A stretch of DNA of 64,000 nt from an uncultured Shewanella sp. (lineage in GTDB: Bacteria > Pseudomonadota > Gammaproteobacteria > Enterobacterales > Shewanellaceae), in NCBI GenBank assembly GCA_947503555.1, contig CANNEE010000010.1, positions 1 through 64,000 on the forward strand, read 5' to 3'. The notes below the pieces were generated by a model. It was given only the letters and a program-made list of their open reading frames with translations. It was not told where the DNA came from and made no database searches. This document shows, piece by piece, positions 28,920 through 39,393 of the stretch; positions within the stretch are counted from its first letter, which is position 1, and every line of letters begins with the position of its first letter. The position numbers and the translations under genes are program-made.

Positions 28920-29441
28920 TTAAACGTTTACAAACCGCTCCATCACAAAGTTAGTTAATATTTGACCGCGGACTTCGACTTGTTGCTCTTTAATGATGTT
29001 AAAGCCAAAGCGCTCAAAGAAGGGGCGTGCTGTGATGCTTACATGGGAATAGAGGCGTGTGATGTCTTGGTACTTGGCTTGGGTAAATATGTGCTGCATT
29101 AGCGCTTTGCCAATGCCATGGCCTTGATAGTCTGCATGGCAGAAAAAGTGGTCGATATAACCATCGCCTTGCAGATCGGCAAAACCGACAATGGTGCCTT
29201 GATCATCGTTTACTATTTGGCTGTTTGTATTATTGTCTGCGGCATCATCAAGCAGCCAAGCAACAAAGGGTTGCATTTCATCGATTCTTAGTTGCCAAGC
29301 CTGCGCATCATATTCATCGGGAGCCCAAGCCTGAGTTTGTTCTGGAAGGTAATCGCTTTGGTTAATGGTGCGTACGGTATTAAATTTGAGTTGCCATAAT
29401 GAATTTGCGTCTTTTGGTTGGTAGTTTCTTATTATTATCAT
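28920..29441 (-). CDS. GNAT-family N-acetyltransferase
   Basis: A 173-aa acetyltransferase of the GNAT superfamily. The acetyl-CoA loop is at ADYQGHGIGKALM (about 113-125), followed by the usual FFERFGF near the C-terminus. It resembles YafP-type enzymes, for which the physiological substrate is not established. I chose the ATG at 29441, which has GGGGAG eight bases upstream and puts the first strand (MIIIRNYQPKD) at the N-terminus; the frame extends five codons more. It is divergent from the symporter genes. Confidence 0.85.
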   Translation of the reverse strand: MIIIRNYQPKDANSLWQLKFNTVRTINQSDYLPEQTQAWAPDEYDAQAWQLRIDEMQPFVAWLLDDAADNNTNSQIVNDDQGTIVGFADLQGDGYIDHFFCHADYQGHGIGKALMQHIFTQAKYQDITRLYSHVSITARPFFERFGFNIIKEQQVEVRGQILTNFVMERFVNV

Positions 29442-29779
29442 TTTACAGCTCCCCATTGCCCGATATCGCTATATAGCCCGCCGTGTAGACAGGCTTGTCA
29501 TTGTACCCAAGCACTACTTGTAAAGCTCATCTGCAAAGGTAACAAGTCATGTCCCTTATGGTGAATCGGCCATGATGATTGTTCAGTCATATTTGGTCAG
29601 TGATATTTGTTTCACTTATCATCGCTATTGTATTCAAAATCGCCTATATCAAGTCCCGCAATCTACTTTCAAGGCCTAAATGCTACGACATTGGTCTAAT
29701 CCCCTGTTTTAAAAGTTTTTTCTAATAAATAGGTGTGTGATGTTAACTATTTGTTTACAAATGACTTATACGGCTTGTT

Positions 29780-29796
29780 AATTGGTATTACCAATA
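29780..29796 (+). promoter_or_regulatory. PdhR-type operator upstream of the symporter operon
   Basis: AATTGGTATTACCAAT fits the PdhR consensus ATTGGT-N3-ACCAAT. LldR or FadR have related sites, so the assignment to PdhR is by motif and by two further copies near pflB and the DUF3360 gene. Confidence 0.6.
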
Positions 29797-29811
29797 TCTA
29801 TAGACTAAGGT

Positions 29812-29827
29812 CGTGATTTAAGTCACA
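29812..29827 (+). promoter_or_regulatory. CRP-like site upstream of the symporter operon
   Basis: GTGA-TTTAAG-TCACA matches the CRP pattern TGTGA-N6-TCACA in all but the first base. It is about 60 bp before the DUF4212 start codon, a position suited to activation. Confidence 0.55.
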
Positions 29828-29885
29828 TAGTTGCTTGCTAGATTAACCCTGACTTAACTAAAAAAATTAGCACAAGGGAGTCGCT

Positions 29886-30152
29886 ATGGGTTTTGAAACT
29901 AATGATAAAGCACAAGGCTACTGGCGTGAAAATTTACGTCTAGTACTTAGCTTGCTTGCGATATGGGCTGCAGTGTCATTTGGCTGCGGTATTTTACTGG
30001 TTGATGTGCTCAATGAGATCCACTTTATGGGCTTTAAGTTGGGCTTCTGGTTCGCTCAGCAGGGCGCTATGTATGTGTTCGTAGCACTGATTTTTGTCTA
30101 CGCGGTGAAAGCCAATGCGCTAGATAAGAAATACAACGTTCACGAAGACTAA
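29886..30152 (+). CDS. DUF4212 small symporter subunit
   Basis: An 88-aa membrane protein with two hydrophobic helices (about 20-42 and 52-76) and the pattern typical of DUF4212, a family always found just before a sodium:solute symporter gene. It is thought to be an accessory subunit. GGGAG five bases before the ATG is a good ribosome binding site. The symporter follows after 24 bp. Confidence 0.88.
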   Translation: MGFETNDKAQGYWRENLRLVLSLLAIWAAVSFGCGILLVDVLNEIHFMGFKLGFWFAQQGAMYVFVALIFVYAVKANALDKKYNVHED

Positions 30153-30176
30153 AGCTCAGGCTGATAAAGGAGCATA

Positions 30177-31898
30177 ATGATGGATGTACAAACATTAACT
30201 TATCTGATTGTGGGCTTTACCTTTGCCCTATATATCGGTATCGCAATTTGGTCCCGTGCGGGCTCAACGAAAGAATTCTATGTTGCAGGAGGCGGTGTGC
30301 CACCTGTGATGAACGGTATGGCGACAGCGGCTGACTGGATGTCGGCAGCGAGCTTTATCTCCCTTGCGGGTATTGTGTCATTTGTGGGTTTTGACGGTAG
30401 TGTTTACCTGATGGGCTGGACAGGTGGTTATGTACTACTCGCCTTGTGTATGGCGCCTTACCTACGTAAGTTTGGTAAGTTTACTGTGCCAGATTTTATT
30501 GGTGATCGTTACTACTCGCAAGCTGCACGTACTGTGGCTGTTGTCTGTGCCATCTTCATCTGTTTTACCTATATCGCAGGTCAGATGCGTGGTGTAGGCG
30601 TAGTATTCTCACGCTTCCTAGAGGTTGAAGTTGAAACTGGTGTTTATATCGGTATGGCTGTGGTCTTCTTCTATGCGGTGTTAGGCGGCATGAAGGGGAT
30701 TACTTATACTCAGGTCGCTCAATATTGCGTACTGATTTTTGCCTTTATGGTTCCTGCTATCTTCATCTCTGTAATGATGACAGGTCATATTTTGCCACAA
30801 ATCGGTTTTGGTGCTGAACTTGTCGATGCTGCGGGCAATGGGACGGGAACCTACCTGCTCGATAAACTCGATGGGCTCTCTTCTGAACTCGGCTTTGCGC
30901 AATATACAGAAGGCTCTAAGAGTACTATCGATGTATTCTTTATTACTGGTGCCTTGATGTTTGGTACTGCCGGTCTACCACATGTTATCGTACGTTTCTT
31001 CACTGTACCTAAGGTGAAAGACTCTCGTTCATCAGCTGGCTGGGCATTGGTATTCATTGCAATTATGTATACCACTATTCCTGCGCTAGCGGCCTTCTCA
31101 CGCGTTAACATGATTGAAACCATTAATGGCCCTGAGTCTACTGGTGTGGCTTATGAAGCAGCGCCTCAGTGGATTAAAAACTGGGAGAAGACTGGCCTTA
31201 TTACTTGGGATGATAAGAACAACGACGGTAAGATCTACTATGCCAAAGGCGCTGAAAATGAGATGAAGATTGACCGTGATATCATGGTGCTTGCAACACC
31301 TGAGATTGCCGATCTTCCTGCTTGGGTTATCGCTCTGGTTGCAGCAGGTGGTCTAGCGGCGGCGCTATCGACATCTGCAGGTCTACTCTTGGTTATCTCC
31401 ACATCTGTGTCCCATGACTTGCTTAAGAAGAGTTTGATGCCGAATATTTCCGATAAGCAGGAGCTGTTATATGCCCGTATTGCGGCTGCGGCAGGTATCG
31501 TGATGGCAGGCTACTTTGGTATTAATCCTCCAGGCTTTGTGGCCGCGGTTGTAGCGATTGCATTTGGTCTGGCCGCCTCGTCACTCTTCCCGGCAATCGT
31601 TATGGGTATCTTCTCTAAGACGATTAACAAAGAAGGTGCTATTGCCGGTATGGTAACGGGTCTAACATTCACTGCGGCTTACATCATCTACTTCAAGTTT
31701 ATGAATCCTGCTGATAACAACCCTTCTAACTGGTTATTGGGCGTGTCGCCAGAAGGTATTGGTATGCTAGGTATGGTGATTAACTTTGCTGTTGCCTATG
31801 GTGTTAGTAAAGTCACAGCAGCAGTACCTGCCAATGTACAAGATATGGTTGAGTCTATCCGCTTCCCTAAAGGTGCGGGTGGGGCACAAGACCATTAA
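30177..31898 (+). CDS. Sodium:solute symporter, acetate/short-chain carboxylate type
   Basis: A 573-aa inner-membrane transporter of the SSS family, of the VC2705/ActP-like branch. It starts with a helix after MDVQTLTYLIVG and contains the EFYVAGGGVPPVMNGMATAADWMSAASF region that forms the sodium and substrate site. About 13 membrane helices are visible. Substrate by family and context is acetate or a similar carboxylate; the PdhR-like and CRP-like boxes upstream fit that. Two adjacent ATGs (30177, 30180) follow AAAGGAG; either may be used. A periplasmic insertion at about 320-370 is rich in charged residues. Confidence 0.85.
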   Translation: MMDVQTLTYLIVGFTFALYIGIAIWSRAGSTKEFYVAGGGVPPVMNGMATAADWMSAASFISLAGIVSFVGFDGSVYLMGWTGGYVLLALCMAPYLRKFGKFTVPDFIGDRYYSQAARTVAVVCAIFICFTYIAGQMRGVGVVFSRFLEVEVETGVYIGMAVVFFYAVLGGMKGITYTQVAQYCVLIFAFMVPAIFISVMMTGHILPQIGFGAELVDAAGNGTGTYLLDKLDGLSSELGFAQYTEGSKSTIDVFFITGALMFGTAGLPHVIVRFFTVPKVKDSRSSAGWALVFIAIMYTTIPALAAFSRVNMIETINGPESTGVAYEAAPQWIKNWEKTGLITWDDKNNDGKIYYAKGAENEMKIDRDIMVLATPEIADLPAWVIALVAAGGLAAALSTSAGLLLVISTSVSHDLLKKSLMPNISDKQELLYARIAAAAGIVMAGYFGINPPGFVAAVVAIAFGLAASSLFPAIVMGIFSKTINKEGAIAGMVTGLTFTAAYIIYFKFMNPADNNPSNWLLGVSPEGIGMLGMVINFAVAYGVSKVTAAVPANVQDMVESIRFPKGAGGAQDH

Positions 31899-31948
31899 TA
31901 CTCTGGGTGACTGATACCAGTCAGTCACTTCAGTAAGATAGAGTGACA

Positions 31949-31984
31949 TCAAAACACACTGCTTATGCAGTGTGTTTTTTATTT
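31949..31984 (+). terminator. Terminator after the symporter
   Basis: Stem AAAACACACTGC / GCAGTGTGTTTT with a four-base loop and a T-run. Confidence 0.9.
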
Positions 31985-32170
31985 TATGGAGACAAGAGCC
32001 AAAATAATGGGTAACAGTTTTGTATTTTGCTGTTGTGGTCACTGCGAGGTGTGTATTGACTAAAGTACAAGTGCCGTCCATATGCTGTGGTTTAGCGAAA
32101 TTGCTAGTGGTAAAGGTTGGGCTTTGACGGCGTGCTTGCTAGGAAAAAGGAAGGCAAAAAGGATTAGGTG

Positions 32171-32566
32171 ATGAAAAGAATACTGGGTTTGGTATTGATG
32201 CTATTGGCCCTAGGTGTTGGCCAGACTTTGGCCAATGACCGCCTATTGCAACAAGCATTTGAACAGCAACAATCGGATTTACAGGTGCAGGGTGTTGGCA
32301 TTGTGATTCGAATTTTGAGTGATGATAAAAAGGGAGCACGACATCAAAGGTTTATTTTAAAGCTAAACAGTAAACAGACTTTACTGGTAGCCCATAATAT
32401 TGACTTAGCACCGCGTATTGAAGGATTACAGGTTGGCGACAGTGTAGAGTTTTACGGCGAGTATGAGTGGAACAATAAAGGTGGCGTGATTCATTGGACT
32501 CACCATGACCCAGCGAATAAACATCAGCATGGTTGGCTAAAGCACAAAGGCAAGCAATACCAATAG
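32171..32566 (+). CDS. DUF3465 periplasmic protein
   Basis: A 131-aa protein with a clear signal peptide (MKRILGLVLMLLALGVGQTLA) and a compact domain of the DUF3465 type, probably an OB-like beta barrel. Conserved are the HQRFIL strand, the GDSVEFYGEYEWN strand and the C-terminal HWTHHDP...HGWLKHKGKQY. The function is unknown. The ATG at 32171 has AAAGGA seven bases upstream; the GTG one codon earlier is an alternative. It is transcribed alone and converges on the lipoprotein gene. Confidence 0.85.
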   Translation: MKRILGLVLMLLALGVGQTLANDRLLQQAFEQQQSDLQVQGVGIVIRILSDDKKGARHQRFILKLNSKQTLLVAHNIDLAPRIEGLQVGDSVEFYGEYEWNNKGGVIHWTHHDPANKHQHGWLKHKGKQYQ

Positions 32567-32582
32567 ATACAGTTGATGGATA

Positions 32583-32622
32583 AAAATCGGCTCAAGGTAA
32601 TCTCTTGAGCCGATTGTTATTT
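32583..32622 (-). terminator. Terminator after the lipoprotein gene
   Basis: Twelve-bp stem AATCGGCTCAAG / CTTGAGCCGATT (32585-32596, 32604-32615). On the minus strand it is followed by TTTTTA. It could also stop the convergent DUF3465 transcript. Confidence 0.85.
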
Positions 32623-32656
32623 TCAAACTAGTTCGTTCTTATATTAAGCTCATACG

Positions 32657-35014
32657 TTACTGCTGAAACTTCTTGAGCTTGTCACTCCAGACTTCACCTT
32701 GACTAAAGTCCATTGGTGCCCATTGAGCATCCTCTAAGAATCCTTTAACCGATAGGTATTCTTCTTTAGTCGCAATTAAGTTGATAATCACTCTCATAGA
32801 TAACACTCCGGTGGAGTCTTGTATCACGATCAGTAGTTCACCATCTTGATTGATTTCCCAAGTAAAGGCTTGTTCATCACTTTGGCCATCCATCATATCG
32901 ATAAAACTACCGGCGCCATTTTCGTTAAAGATCAATATGGTCTCTATGGTGCCATCGCTATCGATACTTTTAAGTTGATAACCAATTAACATCTGCTCGG
33001 TAAAGACCTGTGTTGAATCACTACGACAGTTGGTGACCAGTGCGCGATATTCAGCCACTGATTTTAGTGTTTCTGCAATCGGTCTGTCATTGGCTTCGTC
33101 CCAGTCCGAGTCTCCATCTCGACACACAAAGCCGGTAAAGTCGGGTTCAGGCTCTTCAGCTCCAGCTAAAAGTGACATGTCGACGTTAGTGATGATGTCA
33201 TTTCTTGCCGAGGCATTAAATACCACTTCGGTCTCACTGTCTTCACCCGCAGCGATAAACTCGCCTCGTCTGACTGCGCCGTTATATTCTGCTAATAGTA
33301 GCTCCCCGTCTTCAGCATCATGTATACCAAAGCGCTTAACTTCATCAGGTAAGGGGAGTAACAACATAGTGATATTTGATTGAGTACTTTCACGCCAAGT
33401 ACCAGTGGCGAAGAGGCTCGCCGTACTCACTATCTGCCCTGTGCTATCTGCTTGCCACTGAATTTTATGGTAGTTTACACTGCCTCCAGAGATGATTTCG
33501 GCGAGAATGCTTTTACTGCCATTCCATGCGACATGGGGGCCGGTAAGATTAGCTGCAGTGCCGTCTGATGCGGTAGCTGAAATCAAACTTGCCAGTGTCG
33601 TGGCAGGTCCATCTTCACCATTGGCTGTTTGAACCCAGACGTTATTACACATACCTTCGAAGACCTGATCTGGTTCGCACTCATCCCAATTGTAGATTGC
33701 ATAAACATCATTGAGGTTGTTGATACTCAGTTCAAAGGCCTCGCCACCTTCAGAGAAAGTTAATTCTGGATTGAGTACCTTCTTCCAAAGTGCCGTATCT
33801 CGATTTTGACCTAGGAAGAGCCCAATGTTTAAACCTGCTACATTGGTTTGCTTGGCTGAGATTGTTTCCGCTAGAACAGGAAAATCAGGATTAATGAGGT
33901 TAATACTGCCATCTTCATTCAAATCGCTGAGAACTAGATTATCGGTCGATACGACCCAGCCATTTTCCGTCAGTATGATATCGTCACTATCATGACCATC
34001 ACTTGGTTGAAGCACAAACTCGCCATCTACCCATGAGTAAAAGCTCTCACTTGTGGTGTTCGTGCTTTGGTCAAATATTAAGGTGCCATAGCCAAGTTCT
34101 AGCTTGTTATTACGAAAATCAGCTTCGAGGAAATTAATGCCATCACCAGTTACTAAGTCGACAAGGTTGGCAGCAGCAGCGTTAGCTTCTGCATCACGGA
34201 TTTGGACTTGTTCCTCAAGATTATCAGTCGACACGGTTGATGCATTTTGCACGTCTTCAGACTCGACAACATCGTCAACGTTAAACTCTAAGCCTTGCTC
34301 CTCGATGAACTCAACTTCATTGACAATTACCTCTAGTGCTTCGATAACTTGGTCGACAATTAAGCCTAATACATCTTCACTACTGATATTGGCTTGTTGC
34401 GCAGCTGATTCGATCAGAGAGAGGTTATTTGCTATGACATGGGCGGTAACTTGAGCGACTTGGTGCAAGCGCTCAAACTCATCTTGCTCTGCTTGTGAAA
34501 GGGCATCGTTTAGCTGAGACGCGACATAATCGACGCTGAGATCCGTTTCTGTGCCGAGTAAGGTTTGAAGTTGGGTTTCTGCATCTGTTTGACTCGCACC
34601 TTGCTCAATCTCATTTTGCACCATAGTGGTCAAAGGGCTAACGAAGTTATAACCAATTGGAGCCGCAAGGGTGTAGGGGGATGAAATTGCCTCTCCCGTA
34701 TCTTCGTCAACCACTCCTGCGGTGACTTCAACGACGATAGGGTAGGTATCGATTTGCTCTTGAGTGATTCCCTCTATGTTAAAACTTCCCCCTGCGGTAC
34801 TTGTGGTGCTAGGTTCACCTTCATCGCACATCTTATTCTCATTGAGATCTAAACATACCTTAGCGCCAACGAGGTAACCGTCCGCAACCTTACCGTTAAG
34901 ATTAACGGTTTGAGGCTCAGGTGGTTCAGGTTCTGGGCTACTACTGCTACTACCTCCACAGGCAGTGAGTACTGCCGTGGCAAGCCCTAAGGAAATTAAG
35001 TATTTTCTATCCAT
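32657..35014 (-). CDS. Large secreted lipoprotein of unknown function
   Basis: A 785-aa protein with a lipoprotein signal: MDRKYLISLGLATAVLTAC, the cysteine at residue 19 being the lipid-modified one, followed by a Gly/Ser and Pro/Glu linker. Residues about 35-100 resemble a carboxypeptidase-regulatory-like fold (NLNGKVADGYLVGAKVCLDLN, then GSFNIEGI). The rest is acidic, with a long helical region (about 120-250) and later beta-rich repeats without a catalytic motif I recognise. It is probably on the outer membrane. The ATG at 35014 has GAGGG seven bases upstream; an extension to 35053 would place 13 residues before the signal peptide and is rejected. Confidence 0.8.
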   Translation of the reverse strand: MDRKYLISLGLATAVLTACGGSSSSSPEPEPPEPQTVNLNGKVADGYLVGAKVCLDLNENKMCDEGEPSTTSTAGGSFNIEGITQEQIDTYPIVVEVTAGVVDEDTGEAISSPYTLAAPIGYNFVSPLTTMVQNEIEQGASQTDAETQLQTLLGTETDLSVDYVASQLNDALSQAEQDEFERLHQVAQVTAHVIANNLSLIESAAQQANISSEDVLGLIVDQVIEALEVIVNEVEFIEEQGLEFNVDDVVESEDVQNASTVSTDNLEEQVQIRDAEANAAAANLVDLVTGDGINFLEADFRNNKLELGYGTLIFDQSTNTTSESFYSWVDGEFVLQPSDGHDSDDIILTENGWVVSTDNLVLSDLNEDGSINLINPDFPVLAETISAKQTNVAGLNIGLFLGQNRDTALWKKVLNPELTFSEGGEAFELSINNLNDVYAIYNWDECEPDQVFEGMCNNVWVQTANGEDGPATTLASLISATASDGTAANLTGPHVAWNGSKSILAEIISGGSVNYHKIQWQADSTGQIVSTASLFATGTWRESTQSNITMLLLPLPDEVKRFGIHDAEDGELLLAEYNGAVRRGEFIAAGEDSETEVVFNASARNDIITNVDMSLLAGAEEPEPDFTGFVCRDGDSDWDEANDRPIAETLKSVAEYRALVTNCRSDSTQVFTEQMLIGYQLKSIDSDGTIETILIFNENGAGSFIDMMDGQSDEQAFTWEINQDGELLIVIQDSTGVLSMRVIINLIATKEEYLSVKGFLEDAQWAPMDFSQGEVWSDKLKKFQQ

Positions 35015-35263
35015 TGATATACCCTCATGTTGATTCATGAGCCCAATTAGCAACCATATAATGATGACCCTGTAATCCTCTTCAACAAGAGGTGGTTGCC
35101 TTGAGCAGTTTTCCAGTAAGCAAGATAAAGCTTAGTTGCGATATGGGGTAAAACCAGTCAAATTTTGGAATTTGTGATACTTAATCAAGAGTCAATTGAG
35201 CAGATATTTAAAGAAGGTTGTTTCAACATTAGTGAAGAGATTGTCTAAAGGTGGAATAAATAA
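35015..35263. other. Intergenic region between pta terminator and lipoprotein gene
   Basis: About 250 bp with no gene. It should hold the promoter of the lipoprotein gene; no distinctive operator was seen. Confidence 0.4.
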
Positions 35264-35302
35264 AAAATCGGCTCAAGAGTTTATCTTGAGCCGATTAATT
35301 TC
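35262..35302 (-). terminator. Terminator after pta
   Basis: Stem AATCGGCTCAAG / CTTGAGCCGATT (35266-35277, 35285-35296) followed on the minus strand by TTTTTTATTTA. The stem sequence is identical to that at 32585. Confidence 0.9.
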
Positions 35303-35327
35303 TCTGATTAACAGTGTTTAATCAGAT

Positions 35328-37466
35328 TTAGCCTTGAGTGGCCTGAATCGCAGTTAGTGCGATGGTGTAAACGATATCGTCAACCAAAGCTCCACGAGAT
35401 AGGTCGTTCACAGGCTTACGCATACCCTGAAGCATAGGACCGATACTGATAAGGTCTGCACTACGCTGTACAGCCTTATAAGTGGTGTTACCTGTGTTCA
35501 AGTCTGGGAATACGAATACGGTTGCTTTACCTGCTACTGGGCTGTTTGGTGCCTTAGAGCGGGCAACGTTTGGCATAACTGCTGCGTCATACTGTAGTGG
35601 ACCATCGATAACAAGATCTGGACGCTTCTCTTGAGCGATACGTGTTGCTTCACGTACCTTATCAACGTCAGAACCAGTACCTGAGTTACCCGTAGAGTAA
35701 CTGATCATTGCAACGCGTGGGTCGATACCAAAGGCTTTAGCAGACTCGGCAGACTGAATCGCGATATCAGCTAGTTGCTCGGCGTTTGGATCTGGGTTAA
35801 TCGCACAGTCACCATATACTAGGACTTGATCTGGCATCAACATGAAGAAGATAGAAGATACTAGGCTAGAACCTGGTGCAGTCTTGATTAACTGTAGCGG
35901 TGGACGAATAGTGGCAGCAGTCGTGTTTACTGCGCCCGATACGATACCGTCTACTTCGTTTTGTGCCAACATCATAGTACCTAGTACCATGTTGTCTTTT
36001 AGCTGAGCCTTAGCCACAACTTCAGTTAGGCCTTTGTGACGACGTAGCTCAAGCATTGGCTCGATATAGTTATCACGTGCTAGCTCTGGGTCAACGATAG
36101 ACACGCCTTCGCCTAGCTCAACACCTTGCTGATCTGCGATACGTAGGATTTCGTCTCTGTTACCTAAAAGAACACACTTAGCGATACCGCGCTCAGCACA
36201 GATGGCTGCAGCTTTAACGGTACGTGGCTCATCACCCTCAGGCAGTACAACTGTCTTTTGTGCAGCACGAGCAAGCTCAGTTAACTTGTAACGGAATGCT
36301 GGTGGCGATAGACGGTGTTCACGGAGTGAGTTTTCAGTGACGCTTTCAATCCAGTTCTGGTTGATATGGCTAGCCACATACTCTTGAACAAGTTCAATAC
36401 GTACCGCATCATCGACTGGAACTTCGTGGTCGAAGCGCTGAATGTTTAGCGCGGTTTGCCAAGTATTAGATTCGACTAAGAATACTGGTAGACCAGTTTC
36501 AAAGGCTTGCTCACATAGCTTAACGATCTCTGGCTCTGGCTCATAGCTACCGGTTAGTAGTAGGGCACCAATTTTCACGCCGTTCATTGCTGCAAGACAG
36601 GCTGCTACGATTACATCTGGACGATCGCCAGAAGTCACAAGCAGTGAATCGTTTACAAAGTGAGTCAGCATGTTTGGAATGTTACGTGCACAGAAAGTCA
36701 CTTTAGCCAAACGACGAGTATTCATTTCACCAGCATTGATGATGCGAGCACGTAAATGCTTAGCAAGATCCGATGCACGTGGTGACACTAGCTCTAGGTT
36801 GTATGGTACACAGCCTAGGATTGGAAGTGGCGTGTTCTCTGGAAGTTCGAACATGCTAGATTCGGCAGTTCGGCCAGTATCTTGATGGTCAAATACTTCT
36901 GAAAGATCAGGACGAGCACGGCCTTCACTGTCAACAGGTGCACCAACTTTGTTGATCATGGCACCCAGTAGACGCTTATTCTTTTCTCCGCCCCATGCGT
37001 TATAAGCAATCTCTAGGCGATTCATTAGGCCTTCTGGGCCATCGTTACCAGGAGTGGCAACAAAGATGACGTCAGCATCTAACGCTTTGGCGATAGAGTG
37101 GTTGATATCATCAACAAAAGGATGGTTACGAGTAGGCACCAAACCTTCTACAACTAGGGTCTCGGTATTCTCTGCGCGGTCAGCAGCACGAGCAATGATC
37201 TGCTCCATAAGCACGTCGGTTTGATCGCTACGGATCAAAGACTCAGCATGGGCCATTTCAAATGGTTCGAGAGGGTTAACGGTTGGAGACTTGCTCAAAA
37301 TCGTGGTTGAGCGCTCTGGACCGTAATCGTGTGGACGTTGCTGCGCGATAGGCTTGAAGAACTGCACTTTTACGCCATGACGCTCTAGTGCGCGAACCAT
37401 ACCTAGGCTCAGAGATGTTAGGCCAACTCCTGTGCCCATAGGAATTAACATAATATTACGAGACAT
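35328..37466 (-). CDS. pta: Phosphate acetyltransferase
   Basis: Converts acetyl-CoA and phosphate to acetyl phosphate; with AckA it gives ATP and acetate. The 712-aa protein is the long form: an N-terminal P-loop-like domain ([18 protein letters not shown]), a DRTGG regulatory domain in the middle and the catalytic PTA domain (about 390-710) with [20 protein letters not shown] and [17 protein letters not shown]. coli Pta has 714 aa. It lies behind ackA with a hairpin between them. Confidence 0.97.
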   Translation of the reverse strand: MSRNIMLIPMGTGVGLTSLSLGMVRALERHGVKVQFFKPIAQQRPHDYGPERSTTILSKSPTVNPLEPFEMAHAESLIRSDQTDVLMEQIIARAADRAENTETLVVEGLVPTRNHPFVDDINHSIAKALDADVIFVATPGNDGPEGLMNRLEIAYNAWGGEKNKRLLGAMINKVGAPVDSEGRARPDLSEVFDHQDTGRTAESSMFELPENTPLPILGCVPYNLELVSPRASDLAKHLRARIINAGEMNTRRLAKVTFCARNIPNMLTHFVNDSLLVTSGDRPDVIVAACLAAMNGVKIGALLLTGSYEPEPEIVKLCEQAFETGLPVFLVESNTWQTALNIQRFDHEVPVDDAVRIELVQEYVASHINQNWIESVTENSLREHRLSPPAFRYKLTELARAAQKTVVLPEGDEPRTVKAAAICAERGIAKCVLLGNRDEILRIADQQGVELGEGVSIVDPELARDNYIEPMLELRRHKGLTEVVAKAQLKDNMVLGTMMLAQNEVDGIVSGAVNTTAATIRPPLQLIKTAPGSSLVSSIFFMLMPDQVLVYGDCAINPDPNAEQLADIAIQSAESAKAFGIDPRVAMISYSTGNSGTGSDVDKVREATRIAQEKRPDLVIDGPLQYDAAVMPNVARSKAPNSPVAGKATVFVFPDLNTGNTTYKAVQRSADLISIGPMLQGMRKPVNDLSRGALVDDIVYTIALTAIQATQG

Positions 37467-37505
37467 AAAAACCTCTTATATTCGATCTCTTTTTATAGAG
37501 TAAAG

Positions 37506-37536
37506 TTAAAAGCCGCCTAGGGTATAGGCGGCTTTA
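37506..37536 (-). terminator. Intercistronic hairpin between ackA and pta
   Basis: Stem AAAGCCGCCTA / TAGGCGGCTTT with a four-base loop. The T-run after it is short, so it is more likely an attenuator or mRNA-stability element than a full stop. Confidence 0.55.
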
Positions 37537-37542
37537 ATCTTA

Positions 37543-38742
37543 TTAAGCGCTGATAAGACGGATAGAATCTTCAGCGATAACCCACTCTTCATTAGTAGGG
37601 ATTACCATAGCAACTGCGCTGTCATCTGCGGTGATAACACCTTCAGCGCCAAAGCGTGCAGCTGTGTTACGCTCATCATCAACGTTGAAGTTGAAGATGG
37701 TAAGTAGGTTCAGTACTTTTTCACGAACTAGCTTAGAGTTCTCACCGATACCACCAGTGAATACAAGCGCGTCTAGACGACCTAGCGGTACAGTGTAAGA
37801 AGCGATGTACTTAGCTAGACGGTAGCAGAAGATATCAAGTGCTAGAGTCGCGCCTTTGTGACCATCAACAACACCTTCTTCGATACCACGACAGTCGTTA
37901 GTTAGCTCAGAAATACCAAGTAGACCACTTTGCTTGTTCAACATAGTGTCAACTTCTTCGATAGTGTAGCCAAGCTGGTGTACTAGGTGGTATACGATAG
38001 ATGGATCCATATCACCACAACGCGTACCCATTACTAGGCCTTCAAGTGGTGTCATACCCATAGAAGTATCAACACTCTTACCATCTTTAACTGCAGTAAC
38101 AGAAGCACCGTTACCTAAGTGAGCAACGATAACGTTGGTCTCTTCCACAGGCTTGTTAAGTACTTTAGCAGCTTCGCGGCTAACGAATAGGTGGCTAGTA
38201 CCGTGCATACCATAGCGACGGATCGCGTTTTCACGGTATAGCTTGTAAGGTAGGGCGTAGATGTAAGCTTTCTCAGGCATAGTTTGGTGGAAAGCAGTAT
38301 CAAATACCGCAATCTGAGGTAGCTTAGGGAAAGAGGCCATAGCGGCACGAATACCGATAAGGTGAGCTGGGTTGTGAAGTGGTGCAAGAGATGCACACTC
38401 TTCGATACCGGCAATAACTTGCTCGTCGATGATAACAGACTTAGTGAACTTCTCACCACCGTGAACAACACGGTGACCAACAGCTTGGATTTGTGCTGCT
38501 AGTTCAGGCTCTTTAGCTAGAATTTGAGTCACAATGTATTCGATTGCTTCGCGGTGAGCAGTGAACGCGCCTAGTGAAGCTTCGCCTTTTTCACCGTTAG
38601 CTTTCCACTTGATGCGAGAATCTTCTAGACCAAAGCATTCAGCCAGACCAGAGATATAATCTTCACCTGTTGCTGCGTCGATTACAGCAAACTTTAAAGA
38701 AGAGCTGCCGCAGTTAAGTACTAATACCAGTTTGTTGGACAT
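37543..38742 (-). CDS. ackA: Acetate kinase
   Basis: Transfers phosphate from acetyl phosphate to ADP, giving ATP and acetate. The 399-aa protein shows [15 protein letters not shown] at the N-terminus, [11 protein letters not shown] and FTGGIGENS in the nucleotide-binding half, and the central RVVHGGEKF with the catalytic region. The operon order ackA-pta and the divergent yfbV are as in E. coli. Confidence 0.97.
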   Translation of the reverse strand: MSNKLVLVLNCGSSSLKFAVIDAATGEDYISGLAECFGLEDSRIKWKANGEKGEASLGAFTAHREAIEYIVTQILAKEPELAAQIQAVGHRVVHGGEKFTKSVIIDEQVIAGIEECASLAPLHNPAHLIGIRAAMASFPKLPQIAVFDTAFHQTMPEKAYIYALPYKLYRENAIRRYGMHGTSHLFVSREAAKVLNKPVEETNVIVAHLGNGASVTAVKDGKSVDTSMGMTPLEGLVMGTRCGDMDPSIVYHLVHQLGYTIEEVDTMLNKQSGLLGISELTNDCRGIEEGVVDGHKGATLALDIFCYRLAKYIASYTVPLGRLDALVFTGGIGENSKLVREKVLNLLTIFNFNVDDERNTAARFGAEGVITADDSAVAMVIPTNEEWVIAEDSIRLISA

Positions 38743-38935
38743 GTTAAAACCTTTCGCCTTTAATTTATTGATGCATCCATTTCGTCAATTCTGACTCCAA
38801 CCTTAGTTGCCGTTGAAGCCCCTTTTTAGACCAATAACTGGCCGTAATTTTTATCTTGCTTTAGAACCACTCTCAGTGGGGCGATTCTGATACCTGTGTT
38901 AGAATATGATTATTAACCATATTCGGAATATTCAT

Positions 38936-39379
38936 TTGAGCTTATCTATTTTCAAAATCTTAGGCGAAGGGCAACGTTATATGCGTACTTGGCCTAAGGT
39001 GAAACAATTAAGCTTCTATTTTCCTGAGTACCGCGTGATACGAGCGACTCAGCTTGCCATCTCTGTTATGCCTGCGTTGGCTGTGATGGCGGCAAGTGGT
39101 CAACTTTATCTTTATGGCTGGGAGTTTCTGCCCCAAGCCTTAACCCTTGCGTTATTTTTTATCAGCCTACCTGTTCAGGGGCTGTTATGGCTGGGTTGGC
39201 GTGCTCGCCATCCTCTGCCTTTATCTTTGCTCGATTGGGGAAATCAACTCTCCGCCAAACTCTCTTCAATGGGGGTGAGCTGTCCACCATTGGGGGCTAA
39301 AGCCTGTTATTTCGACATGGCAGTGCTCTTAAAGACCGCCTTTGAGCGTCTCGATGCCAATTATTGGGAACAGCTTTAG
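38936..39379 (+). CDS. YfbV family (UPF0208) membrane protein
   Basis: A 147-aa protein matching E. coli YfbV in position beside ackA and in sequence: SIFKILGEGQRYMRTWP at the start, a membrane segment pair (about 40-85, with SLPVQGLLWLGWRAR) and the C-terminal LKTAFERLD. YfbV has been reported to affect chromosome macrodomain organisation in E. coli, but its role is poorly defined. I chose a TTG at 38936 with GGA eight bases upstream because it gives the family length; an ATG at 38906 would add ten residues. It converges on pflA with a gap of 14 bases. Confidence 0.8.
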   Translation: MSLSIFKILGEGQRYMRTWPKVKQLSFYFPEYRVIRATQLAISVMPALAVMAASGQLYLYGWEFLPQALTLALFFISLPVQGLLWLGWRARHPLPLSLLDWGNQLSAKLSSMGVSCPPLGAKACYFDMAVLLKTAFERLDANYWEQL

Positions 39380-39393
39380 CCTAATTAATTGTC

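Larger units (their letters stand above)
29442..29885. promoter_or_regulatory. Long divergent promoter region before the acetate-type symporter
   Basis: About 440 bp without genes. Besides the PdhR-like and CRP-like boxes listed separately it contains the short palindrome ATTTGT-TT-ACAAAT at 29749-29762 of unknown meaning. The length and the density of palindromes near 29740-29830 point to strong regulation of the downstream symporter operon. Confidence 0.6.

Noticed and set aside
31767-32339. Minus-strand frames behind the symporter gene
   Set aside because: They cross the terminator and the signal peptide region of the DUF3465 gene and show no coding pattern.
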